A stretch of 6,882 nt of DNA from Alphaproteobacteria bacterium UBA3439 (GTDB lineage: Bacteria; Pseudomonadota; Alphaproteobacteria; Puniceispirillales; Puniceispirillaceae): contig DFSK01000138.1 of NCBI GenBank assembly GCA_002378605.1, forward strand, positions 1 to 6,882. Direction: 5' to 3'. Below the pieces are notes generated by a model. That model saw only the letters and a program-made list of their open reading frames with translations. It searched no databases and had not been told where the DNA came from. Positions within the stretch are counted from its first letter, which is position 1. Every line of letters begins with the position of its first letter. This document shows, one piece after another, positions 1-6,750 of this stretch. The position numbers were made by a program, and so were the translations under genes.

Positions 1-63
1 TATCGTAACTTCCGAGAGGCCAAGGATTTTGAAGCCTTTGTCGAAAAAGAGCTTGGTGAGTAA
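1..63 (+). CDS. nrdR: NrdR transcriptional repressor, C-terminal end only (partial)
   Basis: Only the last 20 codons are in the window, reading YRNFREAKDFEAFVEKELGE and ending at TAA 61-63. The stretch YRNFREAKDF is typical of the end of the ATP-cone regulator NrdR, which represses ribonucleotide reductase genes. The zinc ribbon and ATP-cone lie upstream and cannot be checked. Its stop codon overlaps the proposed start region of ribD, which fits the common alphaproteobacterial order nrdR-ribD. The call rests on a short but characteristic tail plus the neighbouring gene. Confidence 0.82.
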   Translation, partial: YRNFREAKDFEAFVEKELGE

Positions 64-1249
64 AGCGGCTAAGACGCAGGATTTTCGGTCAAATCCAGTT
101 TTTCCCGATGATACAAGATGGATGCGCGCTGCCATCATGGCGGCGAAACGTGGCATTGGTCGCAGCGGGGCGAATCCGCCGGTTGGCTGTGTTCTGATTG
201 GCGCTGGCGGGCAATTGCTGGCATCTGGCCATACAGGGGCAGGCGGCGTGCCACATGCCGAAACTGTGGCGCTGGCAAGTCTTGATGCTGCTGGCCGCAT
301 CGCCCTTCAAGGCGGCACTGCCTATGTCACGCTTGAGCCTTGCGCCCATCATGGGAAAACCCCTCCATGCGCCGATGCGCTGATCGCCGCTGGCATTGCG
401 CGTCTTGTCGTCGCCCTACAAGACCCTGATCCGCGTGTGGATGGCAATGGCTTGGCGCAAATTGCCAAGGAAGGCATTATTGTTTGTCTTGGCGTTGAGG
501 CGGCACTTGCATCTGACGCATTAAGATATTTTTTTAATAAAATTCATAATGATAAACCTTATTGTTCACTTAAAATCGCAGCATCTCTTGATGGTAAGAT
601 TGCACTTTCCGACCGTAAAAAGCGCTGGTTAACGGGCCCGAAAATGCGCCGCTATGTACATTTGTTGCGTAGTCAGGCCGATGCCATCATTACCGGTATT
701 GGCACTATTCTTGCCGATGATCCGCAGCTGAATTGTCGCAATGAAGGGCTTGAAAATGACAGCCCGCCAATTTTTATTTTTGACCGGCTTTTGCGTATCC
801 CCGCCACTGCAGCGGTTTTTCAAAGCCCGTATCCTATCACATTCTTTTGCAGTGAAGCGGCACCCGAACAGCGCCGCAACGCGCTTGGTAATGCCGGATG
901 CGTGATTGTGCCTTTGCCCGATGATGCCGATGGACGGCCTGACGTTGGCGCGGCATTGCGCTATATGGCAATGCAGGGAATCAATCACGCGCTTGTTGAG
1001 GCTGGCACCGGTCTTGTCACCAGCTTTTTGGCCGCCGATGCCGCTGATTGCATTTACTGGACACAATCTGATCATATTTTGGGTGGTGATGCCTTGCCAG
1101 CGGTTGGGCAATTTACATCTCAAGCAATGAACGCGGTGGCAATCTTTGAAGAAAACAAGTATATCCAGACGCATTATCAGGCAATTGGCAGTGACCGTCT
1201 GATCATCTTGCAAAAACCCTACGCCAACACTGGCAGAACACAGGCATAA
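56..1249 (+). CDS. ribD: Bifunctional diaminohydroxyphosphoribosylaminopyrimidine deaminase / 5-amino-6-(5-phosphoribosylamino)uracil reductase
   Basis: This enzyme carries out the second and third steps of riboflavin synthesis in the cytoplasm: deamination of the pyrimidine from GTP cyclohydrolase II, then NADPH-dependent reduction of its ribose. Numbered from GTG 56 (398 aa), the N-terminal deaminase domain has NPPVG near residue 40, the zinc/catalytic HAE at 67-69 and PCAHHGKTPPC at 95-105, giving ligands H67, C96 and C105 and catalytic E69. The reductase domain begins near residue 168 and shows SLKIAASLDGKIA, WLTGP, GIGTILADDPQL and VEAG near 314. No ATG precedes the conserved core: the first in-frame ATG (122) would remove the DTRW lead-in. 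GTG 56 has an AAGAG-like site just upstream and overlaps the nrdR stop. TTG 53 and TTG 29 are alternatives. An AT-rich patch around 520-580 encodes the linker between the domains. Confidence 0.95.
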   Translation: MSKAAKTQDFRSNPVFPDDTRWMRAAIMAAKRGIGRSGANPPVGCVLIGAGGQLLASGHTGAGGVPHAETVALASLDAAGRIALQGGTAYVTLEPCAHHGKTPPCADALIAAGIARLVVALQDPDPRVDGNGLAQIAKEGIIVCLGVEAALASDALRYFFNKIHNDKPYCSLKIAASLDGKIALSDRKKRWLTGPKMRRYVHLLRSQADAIITGIGTILADDPQLNCRNEGLENDSPPIFIFDRLLRIPATAAVFQSPYPITFFCSEAAPEQRRNALGNAGCVIVPLPDDADGRPDVGAALRYMAMQGINHALVEAGTGLVTSFLAADAADCIYWTQSDHILGGDALPAVGQFTSQAMNAVAIFEENKYIQTHYQAIGSDRLIILQKPYANTGRTQA

Positions 1250-1252
1250 ACC

Positions 1253-1846
1253 ATGTTTACCGGTATTATTACAGCCATTGGCCGTGTCGAAGCGATCACC
1301 GATAAAGGCGATCGGCTTTTGCGCATTTCCTGCGACTGGGATTGCGCCGCGATTGATATTGGTGCGTCAATCGCCTGTTCTGGCATTTGCCTAACCGTGA
1401 TTGACCGGCAGGATCACTGGTTTGAAGTTGCCGCCTCAGCCGAAACCATGGCCGTGACAACGCTTGGCGATTGGCAGCAGGGTGATACGCTAAACCTTGA
1501 ACGCGCACTTCGCCTTGGCGATGAACTTGGCGGGCATATTGTATCGGGTCATGTTGACGGGCTGGCAGTGATTACATCAGTCACGCCAGATGGCGACAGC
1601 CATGTTGTCTGGCTGGAGGCGCCGCAATCATTGGCCAAATTTGTTGCGGCAAAGGGATCGGTTGCGCTTGATGGCGTGTCACTGACGGTCAATGCGGTCA
1701 AGGGCAATGCGTTTAGCCTTAATATCATCCAGCATAGTTGGGATGTGACAGGCTGGGGACAGGCCGCAGTCGGGCAAAAGATGAATATGGAAATTGATAT
1801 GCTGGCGCGCTATGTTGCCCGCCTTGCAGCGTTTGATAAGGATTGA
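1253..1846 (+). CDS. ribE: Riboflavin synthase, alpha subunit
   Basis: The enzyme performs the final step, dismutation of two 6,7-dimethyl-8-ribityllumazine molecules to riboflavin plus the pyrimidine that RibH reuses. The 197-residue protein begins with the family signature MFTGII and contains two similar lumazine-binding halves. GGHIVSGHVDG near residue 92 and KGSVALDGVSLTVN near residue 138 are both hallmark segments. Length is normal for the family. ATG 1253 is three bases after the ribD stop, so the two are almost certainly cotranscribed and possibly translationally coupled. The gene is called ribC or ribE in different naming schemes. No oddity is seen. Confidence 0.96.
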   Translation: MFTGIITAIGRVEAITDKGDRLLRISCDWDCAAIDIGASIACSGICLTVIDRQDHWFEVAASAETMAVTTLGDWQQGDTLNLERALRLGDELGGHIVSGHVDGLAVITSVTPDGDSHVVWLEAPQSLAKFVAAKGSVALDGVSLTVNAVKGNAFSLNIIQHSWDVTGWGQAAVGQKMNMEIDMLARYVARLAAFDKD

Positions 1847-1850
1847 TGCA

Positions 1851-2987
1851 ATGACACCACCAAGCCGCAATGGTTTGTCGACAATTGAAGAGGTTATTGC
1901 CGATGCCAAGGCTGGCAAGCTATTCATCCTTGTTGATGACGAAGACCGCGAAAATGAGGGCGATCTATGTGTCATTGGTGAATATGCGACGGCAGATTCG
2001 ATCAATTTCATGGCCAAATATGGCCGCGGATTGATCTGTCTTGCCTTGACGCGCATCCGCACTGAACAGCTTGGCCTAACGATGATGGAACGCCGCAATG
2101 AGTCGCGGCATGAAACTGCCTTTACCATTTCAATCGAAGCGCGGGAGGGCGTGACAACGGGTATTTCTGCCGCTGATCGCGCCTTGACCATCAAAACCGC
2201 GATTGATCCAAATTGTGGCGAGCGCGACATCACCACCCCGGGACATATCTTTCCGTTGATTGCCCGCGATGGGGGTACTTTGGTTCGCGCTGGCCATACT
2301 GAAGCTGTGGTCGATATTGCGCGTGCCTGCGGGTCAGATAATCCATCGGGGGTCATTTGTGAAATCATGAAAGATGATGGCGAAATGGCGCGTCTTCCCG
2401 ATTTGATTGGGTTTGCCAAAGAGCATGATCTCAAAATCGCATCAATTGCCGATCTGATCGCATGGCGGCGGCGCAATGAATCGCTTGTTCAACGCACTGT
2501 CGAAAGCGCAATCACAACGCGCATTGGCGGCGACTGGCGTATGGTCATCTATGCCAATACGGTTTCGAATATCGAACATATTGCCTTGGTAAAAGGTGAT
2601 ATCAGTGCGGGTGACCCTATATTGGTTCGCATGCACGCCCTTGATCTTATGGCCGACCTTCTTGGCGAAGTGTCGGAAAAGCGGGCAGGTGATGAATTGA
2701 CAACCGCAATGGCGGCAATTGCCAAAGCCGGATGCGGCGTTATCGTTGTTTTGCGCGAATCTATCGCTTCTAGCCTTTCATCGATGGTTAGCCAAAAATT
2801 GAATATGACAAGTGATACAAGCGGCAACCGCGATTTGCGTGATTATGGCGTTGGCGCACAAATTCTGACCGATCTTGGTATTCGCAAGATGATCTTGTTA
2901 TCCGACACACGTCCAAATGTGGTGAGCCTTGAAGGATATGACCTTGAAATTACCGATTGGCAGCGCATTCATCAGGAGCAAACATAA
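1851..2987 (+). CDS. ribBX: 3,4-dihydroxy-2-butanone 4-phosphate synthase with a degenerate GTP cyclohydrolase II-like domain (RibBX type)
   Basis: This 378-residue fusion supplies the four-carbon unit for lumazine by converting ribulose 5-phosphate to 3,4-dihydroxy-2-butanone 4-phosphate. Residues 1-208 form an intact RibB domain: [10 protein letters not shown] at 29-38 (metal ligand E34), HETAFT near 87, [12 protein letters not shown] at 100-111 and RAGHTEA at 146-152 (metal ligand H149). Residues 210-378 resemble GTP cyclohydrolase II at the edges ([10 protein letters not shown] at 242-251; [11 protein letters not shown] at 329-339). The zinc cysteines are gone, with D265, E276 and R278 roughly in their places, and the QEGRGIGL loop is replaced by ESIASSL near 303. 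Cyclohydrolase activity is therefore not expected. Annotation pipelines may call it ribBA or ribB. ATG 1851 lies four bases after the riboflavin synthase stop, with AAGGA at 1838-1842. Confidence 0.93.
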   Translation: MTPPSRNGLSTIEEVIADAKAGKLFILVDDEDRENEGDLCVIGEYATADSINFMAKYGRGLICLALTRIRTEQLGLTMMERRNESRHETAFTISIEAREGVTTGISAADRALTIKTAIDPNCGERDITTPGHIFPLIARDGGTLVRAGHTEAVVDIARACGSDNPSGVICEIMKDDGEMARLPDLIGFAKEHDLKIASIADLIAWRRRNESLVQRTVESAITTRIGGDWRMVIYANTVSNIEHIALVKGDISAGDPILVRMHALDLMADLLGEVSEKRAGDELTTAMAAIAKAGCGVIVVLRESIASSLSSMVSQKLNMTSDTSGNRDLRDYGVGAQILTDLGIRKMILLSDTRPNVVSLEGYDLEITDWQRIHQEQT

Positions 2988-3418
2988 TGGCCGGACATTT
3001 TTTGATTGTTGAGGCGCGTTTCTATGGCGAGATCGCCGATGCACAGGCCGCAGGTGCCGTTGCCGCCCTTGAGGCAGCTGGTGCAAGCTATGAGCGTGTT
3101 TCAGTGCCTGGTGCGCTTGAAATACCGGCTGCAATCGCCATGGCGTCGATTGGCGATCGGCATTTTGACGGCTATGTTGCGCTTGGATGCGTAATTCGCG
3201 GTGAGACCAGCCATTATGATACGGTTTGCAATGAATCGGCACGCGGGTTAATGGATCTGTCGCTTGCTGATGGATTGGCGATTGGTAATGGTATTTTGAC
3301 GGTTGAAAATGAAGATCAGGCATGGGCGCGTGCCGATGCTGCACGCAAGGACAAAGGCGGTGATGCCGCCCGCGCGGCGCTGGCGATGGCGGCGTTAAAA
3401 CAGGAATTTTGTGGTTAA
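2987..3418 (+). CDS. ribH: 6,7-dimethyl-8-ribityllumazine synthase
   Basis: The product condenses 3,4-dihydroxy-2-butanone 4-phosphate (from the preceding RibBX) with 5-amino-6-ribitylaminouracil to make lumazine, the substrate of riboflavin synthase. The 143-residue protein has the family core: VEARFYGEI near residue 8, [10 protein letters not shown] near 44, [14 protein letters not shown] near 68-81 containing the catalytic histidine, CNESARGLM, and [11 protein letters not shown] near 103 followed by [14 protein letters not shown] 2987 shares its A with the TAA of ribBX, and AGGAG at 2974-2978 is well placed. The overlap suggests coupled translation. An in-frame upstream extension lies inside ribBX and is not needed. 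Confidence 0.96.
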   Translation: MAGHFLIVEARFYGEIADAQAAGAVAALEAAGASYERVSVPGALEIPAAIAMASIGDRHFDGYVALGCVIRGETSHYDTVCNESARGLMDLSLADGLAIGNGILTVENEDQAWARADAARKDKGGDAARAALAMAALKQEFCG

Positions 3419-3422
3419 TCTG

Positions 3423-3902
3423 ATGAGCGATGACAAACAAACATTAAAGGCGGTTCCGGTTCGTCGCCGGTCTGCGGCGCGTCTGGCAGCGGTTCAGATC
3501 ATCTATCAAACATTGATCACCGGTCAGTCTGCAATTAATTTTGCACCACAATTCTTGGCGCATTATGCTGGCGATGCAGCAAAATCATTCAAGGTCAAAG
3601 ATCTGGATGAAGGGCATTTAAACGCACTTTATGCCGGTGTTGAGCATGATGTTGCCGATATTGATGCGGCAATTGCGGCACAGCTTGCCGATGGATGGTC
3701 GCTTGATCGTCTGGCGCGGATTGAATTATCGGTATTGCGCTGCGGGGCCTATGAATTGCGGTCAATGCCGCATATCCCAGCGCGTGCAGCGGTCAGCGAA
3801 TATGCAGCCCTAAGCGACGCTTGCGGATGTGATGTAGGGTTTGTGAATGCCGTTCTTGACCGTCTGGCCCATAATGCCCGCATTGTTGAGATGGGAAAAT
3901 AG
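3423..3902 (+). CDS. nusB: Transcription antitermination protein NusB
   Basis: NusB binds the boxA RNA element together with ribosomal protein S10 (NusE) and supports antitermination on rRNA operons. The 159-residue all-helical protein has the expected segments: RRRSAARLAAVQIIYQ near 13-28 (arginine-rich N-terminal helix), WSLDRLARIELSVLRCGAYEL near 95, IPARAAVSEYAALS and the C-terminal GFVNAVLDRLA. Its place after ribH is a common proteobacterial arrangement. Start choice is uncertain: ATG 3423 is four bases after the ribH stop with little ribosome binding signal, while in-frame GTG 3411 overlaps ribH by eight bases and has AGGAA at 3402-3406, a rather short distance away. Confidence 0.95.
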   Translation: MSDDKQTLKAVPVRRRSAARLAAVQIIYQTLITGQSAINFAPQFLAHYAGDAAKSFKVKDLDEGHLNALYAGVEHDVADIDAAIAAQLADGWSLDRLARIELSVLRCGAYELRSMPHIPARAAVSEYAALSDACGCDVGFVNAVLDRLAHNARIVEMGK

Positions 3903-3935
3903 GCACTGGCCGGTTGGTTTGCCGGTTTATTCGGC
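3902..3935. terminator. Possible weak shared terminator between nusB and bamE
   Basis: The two genes converge with a 24-base gap. Short inverted repeats are present: CCGG 3910-3913 with CCGG 3922-3925, GGCA 3902-3905 with TGCC 3920-3923, and GCCG 3921-3924 with CGGC 3932-3935. The first is followed by TTTATT on the + strand; on the - strand the second is followed by TATTTT. The stems are only about 4 base pairs and mutually exclusive, so this is not a convincing intrinsic terminator. It is listed because some transcription end is expected here. Confidence 0.22.
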
Positions 3936-4409
3936 TGCCTGACGGCGTTTCAAATTCGAGAAAATCTGTTCAACAACGCCGAATGTATCGCCTGGCGTTG
4001 GTGTTTTGGCATCAATATGCGCAACATCGAGACCGCTTTTTTCATCAATTAAATCAATTTCCTGCAGGGTGTTGTTTGTGTCAAATGAAAAGGCATAAAT
4101 CACACGCGATTTGGTTTTATTGATGCCGGCAACCGGCTGTTCCATGATTTGACTGGCATAATAGATTTTCCGGCTATCAAAAGCGCCTTCAAAACTTGGT
4201 CGGCCAAGCATATTGACGATATCGGCGCGGTTGGTTTGACCAATTTTGATGATATCCATCTCGGCCTGATTGATGATATGGCCATGTTCGCTGATCCGTT
4301 CGCCGCATCCGGCCAGAAAGCCTAGGCAGAAAATGCCGATGCCAAGCGCGCCAAAACCTTGTTTGATTCGGCGTGTGATATTTAGTCGAGTCAAAGAGAG
4401 ACTGGTCAT
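3927..4409 (-). CDS. bamE: Outer membrane protein assembly factor BamE (SmpA/OmlA family lipoprotein)
   Basis: This is a lipoprotein of the BAM complex, which inserts beta-barrel proteins into the outer membrane from the periplasmic side. The 160-residue product starts with a basic segment (R8, R13, R14, K16), a hydrophobic stretch at about 19-33, and the lipobox LAGC at 32-35, so the mature protein should begin at lipidated C35. The SmpA/OmlA core follows: IGQTNRADIVNMLGRPS at 56-72, the YYAS pair near 83-86, and the beta-strand region VIYAFSFDTNNTLQEIDLID near 103-122. The alphaproteobacterial-style tail runs to 160. ATG at 4409-4407 has AGGAA (4421-4417) seven bases upstream. The gene converges on nusB and diverges from the bc1 chaperone gene. 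Confidence 0.9.
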   Translation of the reverse strand: MTSLSLTRLNITRRIKQGFGALGIGIFCLGFLAGCGERISEHGHIINQAEMDIIKIGQTNRADIVNMLGRPSFEGAFDSRKIYYASQIMEQPVAGINKTKSRVIYAFSFDTNNTLQEIDLIDEKSGLDVAHIDAKTPTPGDTFGVVEQIFSNLKRRQAAE

Positions 4410-4431
4410 TACTGGGTTCCTGCGATATAGA
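4403..4431 (+). promoter_or_regulatory. Candidate sigma70-type promoter for the chaperone-yceD-plsX-fabH direction
   Basis: TGGTCA at 4403-4408 (4 of 6 to TTGACA) and TATAGA at 4426-4431 (4 of 6 to TATAAT) are separated by 17 bases, leaving about 40 bases of leader before ATG 4478. The -35 element overlaps the bamE start codon. Position and spacing are right, but the match is modest, and this is inference from consensus only. Confidence 0.3.
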
Positions 4432-4446
4432 AAGGGCCACGCGGCT

Positions 4447-4475
4447 ATTTTGGTCGCGCCAACAAATTAGGTCAA
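4447..4475 (-). promoter_or_regulatory. Candidate sigma70-type promoter for bamE
   Basis: Read on the - strand, TTGACC (4475-4470, 5 of 6 to TTGACA) is followed after 17 bases by CAAAAT (4452-4447, 4 of 6 to TATAAT). Transcription would begin near 4440, about 30 bases before the bamE start. It interleaves with the candidate promoter on the opposite strand, so the two could compete. Consensus match only. Confidence 0.35.
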
Positions 4476-4477
4476 CA

Positions 4478-5047
4478 ATGCGGGATGTTGCAACAATGAA
4501 CGAAAAAGCACAAGCATGGCTCGGCAATTTACTTGGCTGGGGGCAGCGCCGACAAGCTGGTGATGCGGAAAAGCTGTATGCTGAAGCGGTTCGTTTGGCA
4601 CGAAATCCGGTCTTTTTTGACAAATATGGCGTTGCTGATGATGTTGATGGACGTTTTGATGCGCTTAGTCTGATTGTGACTTTGGTGATGCGCAGGCTGA
4701 AATCATTGGATGATGACGGTAAGGTATTGAGCCAGCAATTGTTTGATTCGATGTTTGCCGACATGGATTTGTCGCTTCGGGAAATGGGGGCAGGGGATAT
4801 TGGCGTTTCCAAACGCGTTCGCGCCATGGCCGAAGCCTTTATGGGGCGTCTTGAATCCTATGTTGATGCCATTGATAATCATGATGAAAAATCTTTTTCG
4901 TCGGCTTTAAAGCGCAATTTGTTTCGCGGCAATGAAACCGTTGACCCTATGGCCAATGGTCTTGTTGAATATTTGTTTGCACTGGTCAAGCAAATCGATA
5001 ATCTTCCGGCTGAAAAGGTTCTTGCGGGCAAGCTTGACATCAACTAG
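4478..5047 (+). CDS. Ubiquinol-cytochrome c chaperone family protein (CBP3-like)
   Basis: The 189-residue protein belongs to the family related to mitochondrial Cbp3/UQCC1, which helps assemble the cytochrome bc1 complex, probably by assisting cytochrome b. The family features are FFDKYGVADDVDGRFDAL at 46-63 and the stretch from residue 92 containing FADMDLSLREMGAGDIGV and then SKRVRAMAEAFMGR. The rest is largely helical, with no signal peptide or membrane segment, so it should act in the cytoplasm or at the inner face of the membrane. ATG 4478 has a short AGG (4469-4471) six bases upstream; ATG 4496 would also give an acceptable protein. It diverges from bamE and is followed by DUF177 and plsX, a recurrent alphaproteobacterial neighbourhood. 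Function in bacteria is inferred from the family. Confidence 0.88.
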   Translation: MRDVATMNEKAQAWLGNLLGWGQRRQAGDAEKLYAEAVRLARNPVFFDKYGVADDVDGRFDALSLIVTLVMRRLKSLDDDGKVLSQQLFDSMFADMDLSLREMGAGDIGVSKRVRAMAEAFMGRLESYVDAIDNHDEKSFSSALKRNLFRGNETVDPMANGLVEYLFALVKQIDNLPAEKVLAGKLDIN

Positions 5048-5169
5048 TCCGGCACCGCGTCACTTTGCGCTTATGTTTAGCCAGTTATTTGGGATCAATC
5101 ATTTTGGACCAATGAAGCTGTATGGAACAGTCACGTTTGGCCGCAACATAGCTTGGTAAAGATAAAAAT

Positions 5170-5679
5170 ATGCCACTGATAAATCTGGATTCTGAAATTA
5201 ATGTTGAACGCGTCCGTCCGGATACGGGCAGTTTCTATAAATTTGTTGCCACCGACGCCGAATGCCAGCTTTTGGCAGCGCGGTTTCATTTTATCGAGGT
5301 TGGGTCTTTATCAGCCGAGCTGCGCGTTCGTAAATCAGCGCGCGGTTGCTGGGATGTTTCGGGCCAGTTAAAGGGCGAGATTGTACAGGCCTGTGGCGCA
5401 ACTGGTGTCCCGGTGAGCGAGACTATAGATTTTCTGCTCGAAGAACGCTATGTTCGCACCGCCGGCGACCCTGACGAGGTTGAAGTCCATCTTGATGAGG
5501 CAGAACCTCTTGAAAATGGCGCAATCAAGATTGGTGAAATGCTGGCGCAATCGCTTGCGGTTGCGGTTACCCCGTGGCCGCGTGCGCCTGAAGCACCGGA
5601 AACATTCACAATTGGCGAGGAATCGTCTGATCATCCATTTGCCGGGCTTGCTGCGTTAAAACGCCAGCCCCCCAAATAA
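5170..5679 (+). CDS. yceD: DUF177 / YceD family protein
   Basis: This 169-residue protein matches DUF177, whose members sit beside rpmF, plsX or fabH in many bacteria; relatives have been linked to 23S rRNA metabolism, but the molecular role is not settled. Visible features are LKGEIVQACGATGVPVSETIDF at about 67-88 (the family's GxxxxxCxxTxxPV segment, with a single cysteine C75), an acidic run rich in D and E at about 99-113, then GAIKIGEMLAQSLAVAVTPWPR at about 117-138, corresponding to the usual LxxALDPYPR. The C-terminal HPFAGLAALK is typical. No rpmF follows; plsX comes next, 12 bases (to TTG 5692) or 27 bases (to CTG 5707) downstream. ATG 5170 has only a weak purine-rich leader. A gap of 122 bases separates it from the chaperone gene. 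Confidence 0.87.
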   Translation: MPLINLDSEINVERVRPDTGSFYKFVATDAECQLLAARFHFIEVGSLSAELRVRKSARGCWDVSGQLKGEIVQACGATGVPVSETIDFLLEERYVRTAGDPDEVEVHLDEAEPLENGAIKIGEMLAQSLAVAVTPWPRAPEAPETFTIGEESSDHPFAGLAALKRQPPK

Positions 5680-5693
5680 TGTTAGAGCAGGTT

Positions 5694-5700
5694 GGGAGGA
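5694..5700 (+). promoter_or_regulatory. Strong ribosome binding site for plsX
   Basis: GGGAGGA contains GGAGG at 5695-5699, the strongest Shine-Dalgarno match in this window. It lies seven bases before in-frame CTG 5707. It sits downstream of the alternative TTG 5692, so it cannot serve that codon, and no ATG or GTG is at the right distance. It therefore decides the start call of plsX. Confidence 0.6.
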
Positions 5701-5706
5701 TATACC

Positions 5707-6750
5707 CTGTCTGGAGTAATTAAGATTGCGCTTGATGCCATGGGTGGCGATAACGCGCCAGCATCAGTTATTGATGGGGCCGATATTGCCAAGGCAAAAT
5801 CGCCGCATATTGAGATCCTGTTCGTCGGTGACGAAACGGTGATTCGTCCATTGCTGGCCAAATCAAAGCATGTCAAAGACGCCGAAGTGATTCACACTGA
5901 ATTTGCGGTTTCGTCAAAGGAAACAGCCTCGCAAGCGGTGCGCCGTGGGCGTGAAAGCTCGATGTGGCTTGCCATTGCCGAAGTTGCGGCAAAGCGGGCT
6001 GATGCTATTGTGTCGGCTGGTAATACCGGCGCGTTGATGGCAATGGCAAAATTACAGCTTCGCACCATGCCGGGCATTACCCGCCCTGCGATTGCCGGAT
6101 TTTTTCCAACCGAACATGACCCTATGTGCATGCTTGATCTTGGTGCCAATCTTGAATGTGATGAAGAAAATCTGGTTCAATTTGCCCTGATGGGGCAGGC
6201 TTTTTATCTGTCGTTGATGGGGAAAGATAACCCAACTGTCGGATTATTGAATGTTGGTGAAGAAGAGCAAAAAGGCCATGAATATTTGCGTTTGGCCGCC
6301 CAGGAATTGTCAAACCCCGATTTGGGGGTAAATTATCATGGATTTGTTGAGGGGTCTGATCTGGTCAAGGGCGGTGTTGATATTGTCGTGACTGATGGGT
6401 TTTCTGGGAATATCGCGCTGAAAACCGCCGAAGGCGTTGCCGGATTATTTGCGCTGATGCTGCGCCGTTCGTTTCGGGCCTCGGTTTTTGCGCGCATCGG
6501 CTATTTATTTGCCCGCAAATCGCTAAAGAAGTTCCGAACCAAGATGGATCCAAGACGTTATAATGGGGCGGTTTTTCTGGGGTTGAATGGCATTGCGGTG
6601 AAATCGCATGGCGGAACCGACTCACTTGGTTTTTCAAATGCTATTGATGTTGCGGCCAATCTTGTCGATCATGGGTTTATTCCTGATGTCAGTGCGGCCA
6701 TTGAAAAGGCGGGGCTGATCCGCGAACAAAGAAAGATTGCGAATGACTAA
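5707..6750 (+). CDS. plsX: Phosphate acyltransferase PlsX
   Basis: PlsX converts acyl-ACP plus phosphate to acyl-phosphate, the acyl donor for PlsY in phosphatidic acid synthesis. It is a peripheral membrane enzyme. Numbered from CTG 5707 (347 aa, within the usual range), the family motifs are [12 protein letters not shown] at 7-18, [11 protein letters not shown] near 84, SAGNTGALM at 103-111, LDLGAN at 144-149, VGEEEQKG in mid-protein and [13 protein letters not shown] in the C-terminal half. The start is unusual: the first in-frame ATG lies within DAMGGD, TTG 5692 lies upstream of the strong GGGAGGA site, and CTG 5707 is seven bases after GGAGG and gives an N-terminus (M)[14 protein letters not shown] that fits the family. 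The gene overlaps fabH by eight bases, so coupled translation is likely. Confidence 0.94.
   Translation: MSGVIKIALDAMGGDNAPASVIDGADIAKAKSPHIEILFVGDETVIRPLLAKSKHVKDAEVIHTEFAVSSKETASQAVRRGRESSMWLAIAEVAAKRADAIVSAGNTGALMAMAKLQLRTMPGITRPAIAGFFPTEHDPMCMLDLGANLECDEENLVQFALMGQAFYLSLMGKDNPTVGLLNVGEEEQKGHEYLRLAAQELSNPDLGVNYHGFVEGSDLVKGGVDIVVTDGFSGNIALKTAEGVAGLFALMLRRSFRASVFARIGYLFARKSLKKFRTKMDPRRYNGAVFLGLNGIAVKSHGGTDSLGFSNAIDVAANLVDHGFIPDVSAAIEKAGLIREQRKIAND

Noticed and set aside
629..1213. 194-codon open frame on the - strand opposite ribD
   Set aside because: It is entirely antisense to a clear enzyme gene, and its translation shows no family motifs.
1679..2476. Long open reading frame of 265 codons on the - strand, opposite riboflavin synthase and ribBX
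   Set aside because: It lies wholly opposite two well-conserved genes, its translation is rich in Ser, Arg and Ile without any recognisable domain, and it has no supporting start context. It is a codon-bias shadow.
2898..3440. 180-codon open frame on the - strand opposite ribH
   Set aside because: Its His-, Gln- and Pro-rich translation is typical of antisense reading of an Ala- and Gly-rich gene; it has no domain.
3902..3926. Strong intrinsic terminator between nusB and bamE
   Set aside because: Stems are only about 4 base pairs, alternative pairings conflict, and the T tract is interrupted. It is kept only as a low-confidence entry.
4189..4827. 212-codon open frame on the - strand spanning the bamE start and the chaperone gene
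   Set aside because: It overlaps bamE in another frame on the same strand and runs antisense to the chaperone; both real genes have strong family motifs, and this frame has none.
4932..5159. 75-codon open frame on the + strand covering the end of the chaperone gene and the 122-base gap
   Set aside because: Half of it is out of frame inside the chaperone gene, and its translation resembles no known protein. It does not explain the gap.
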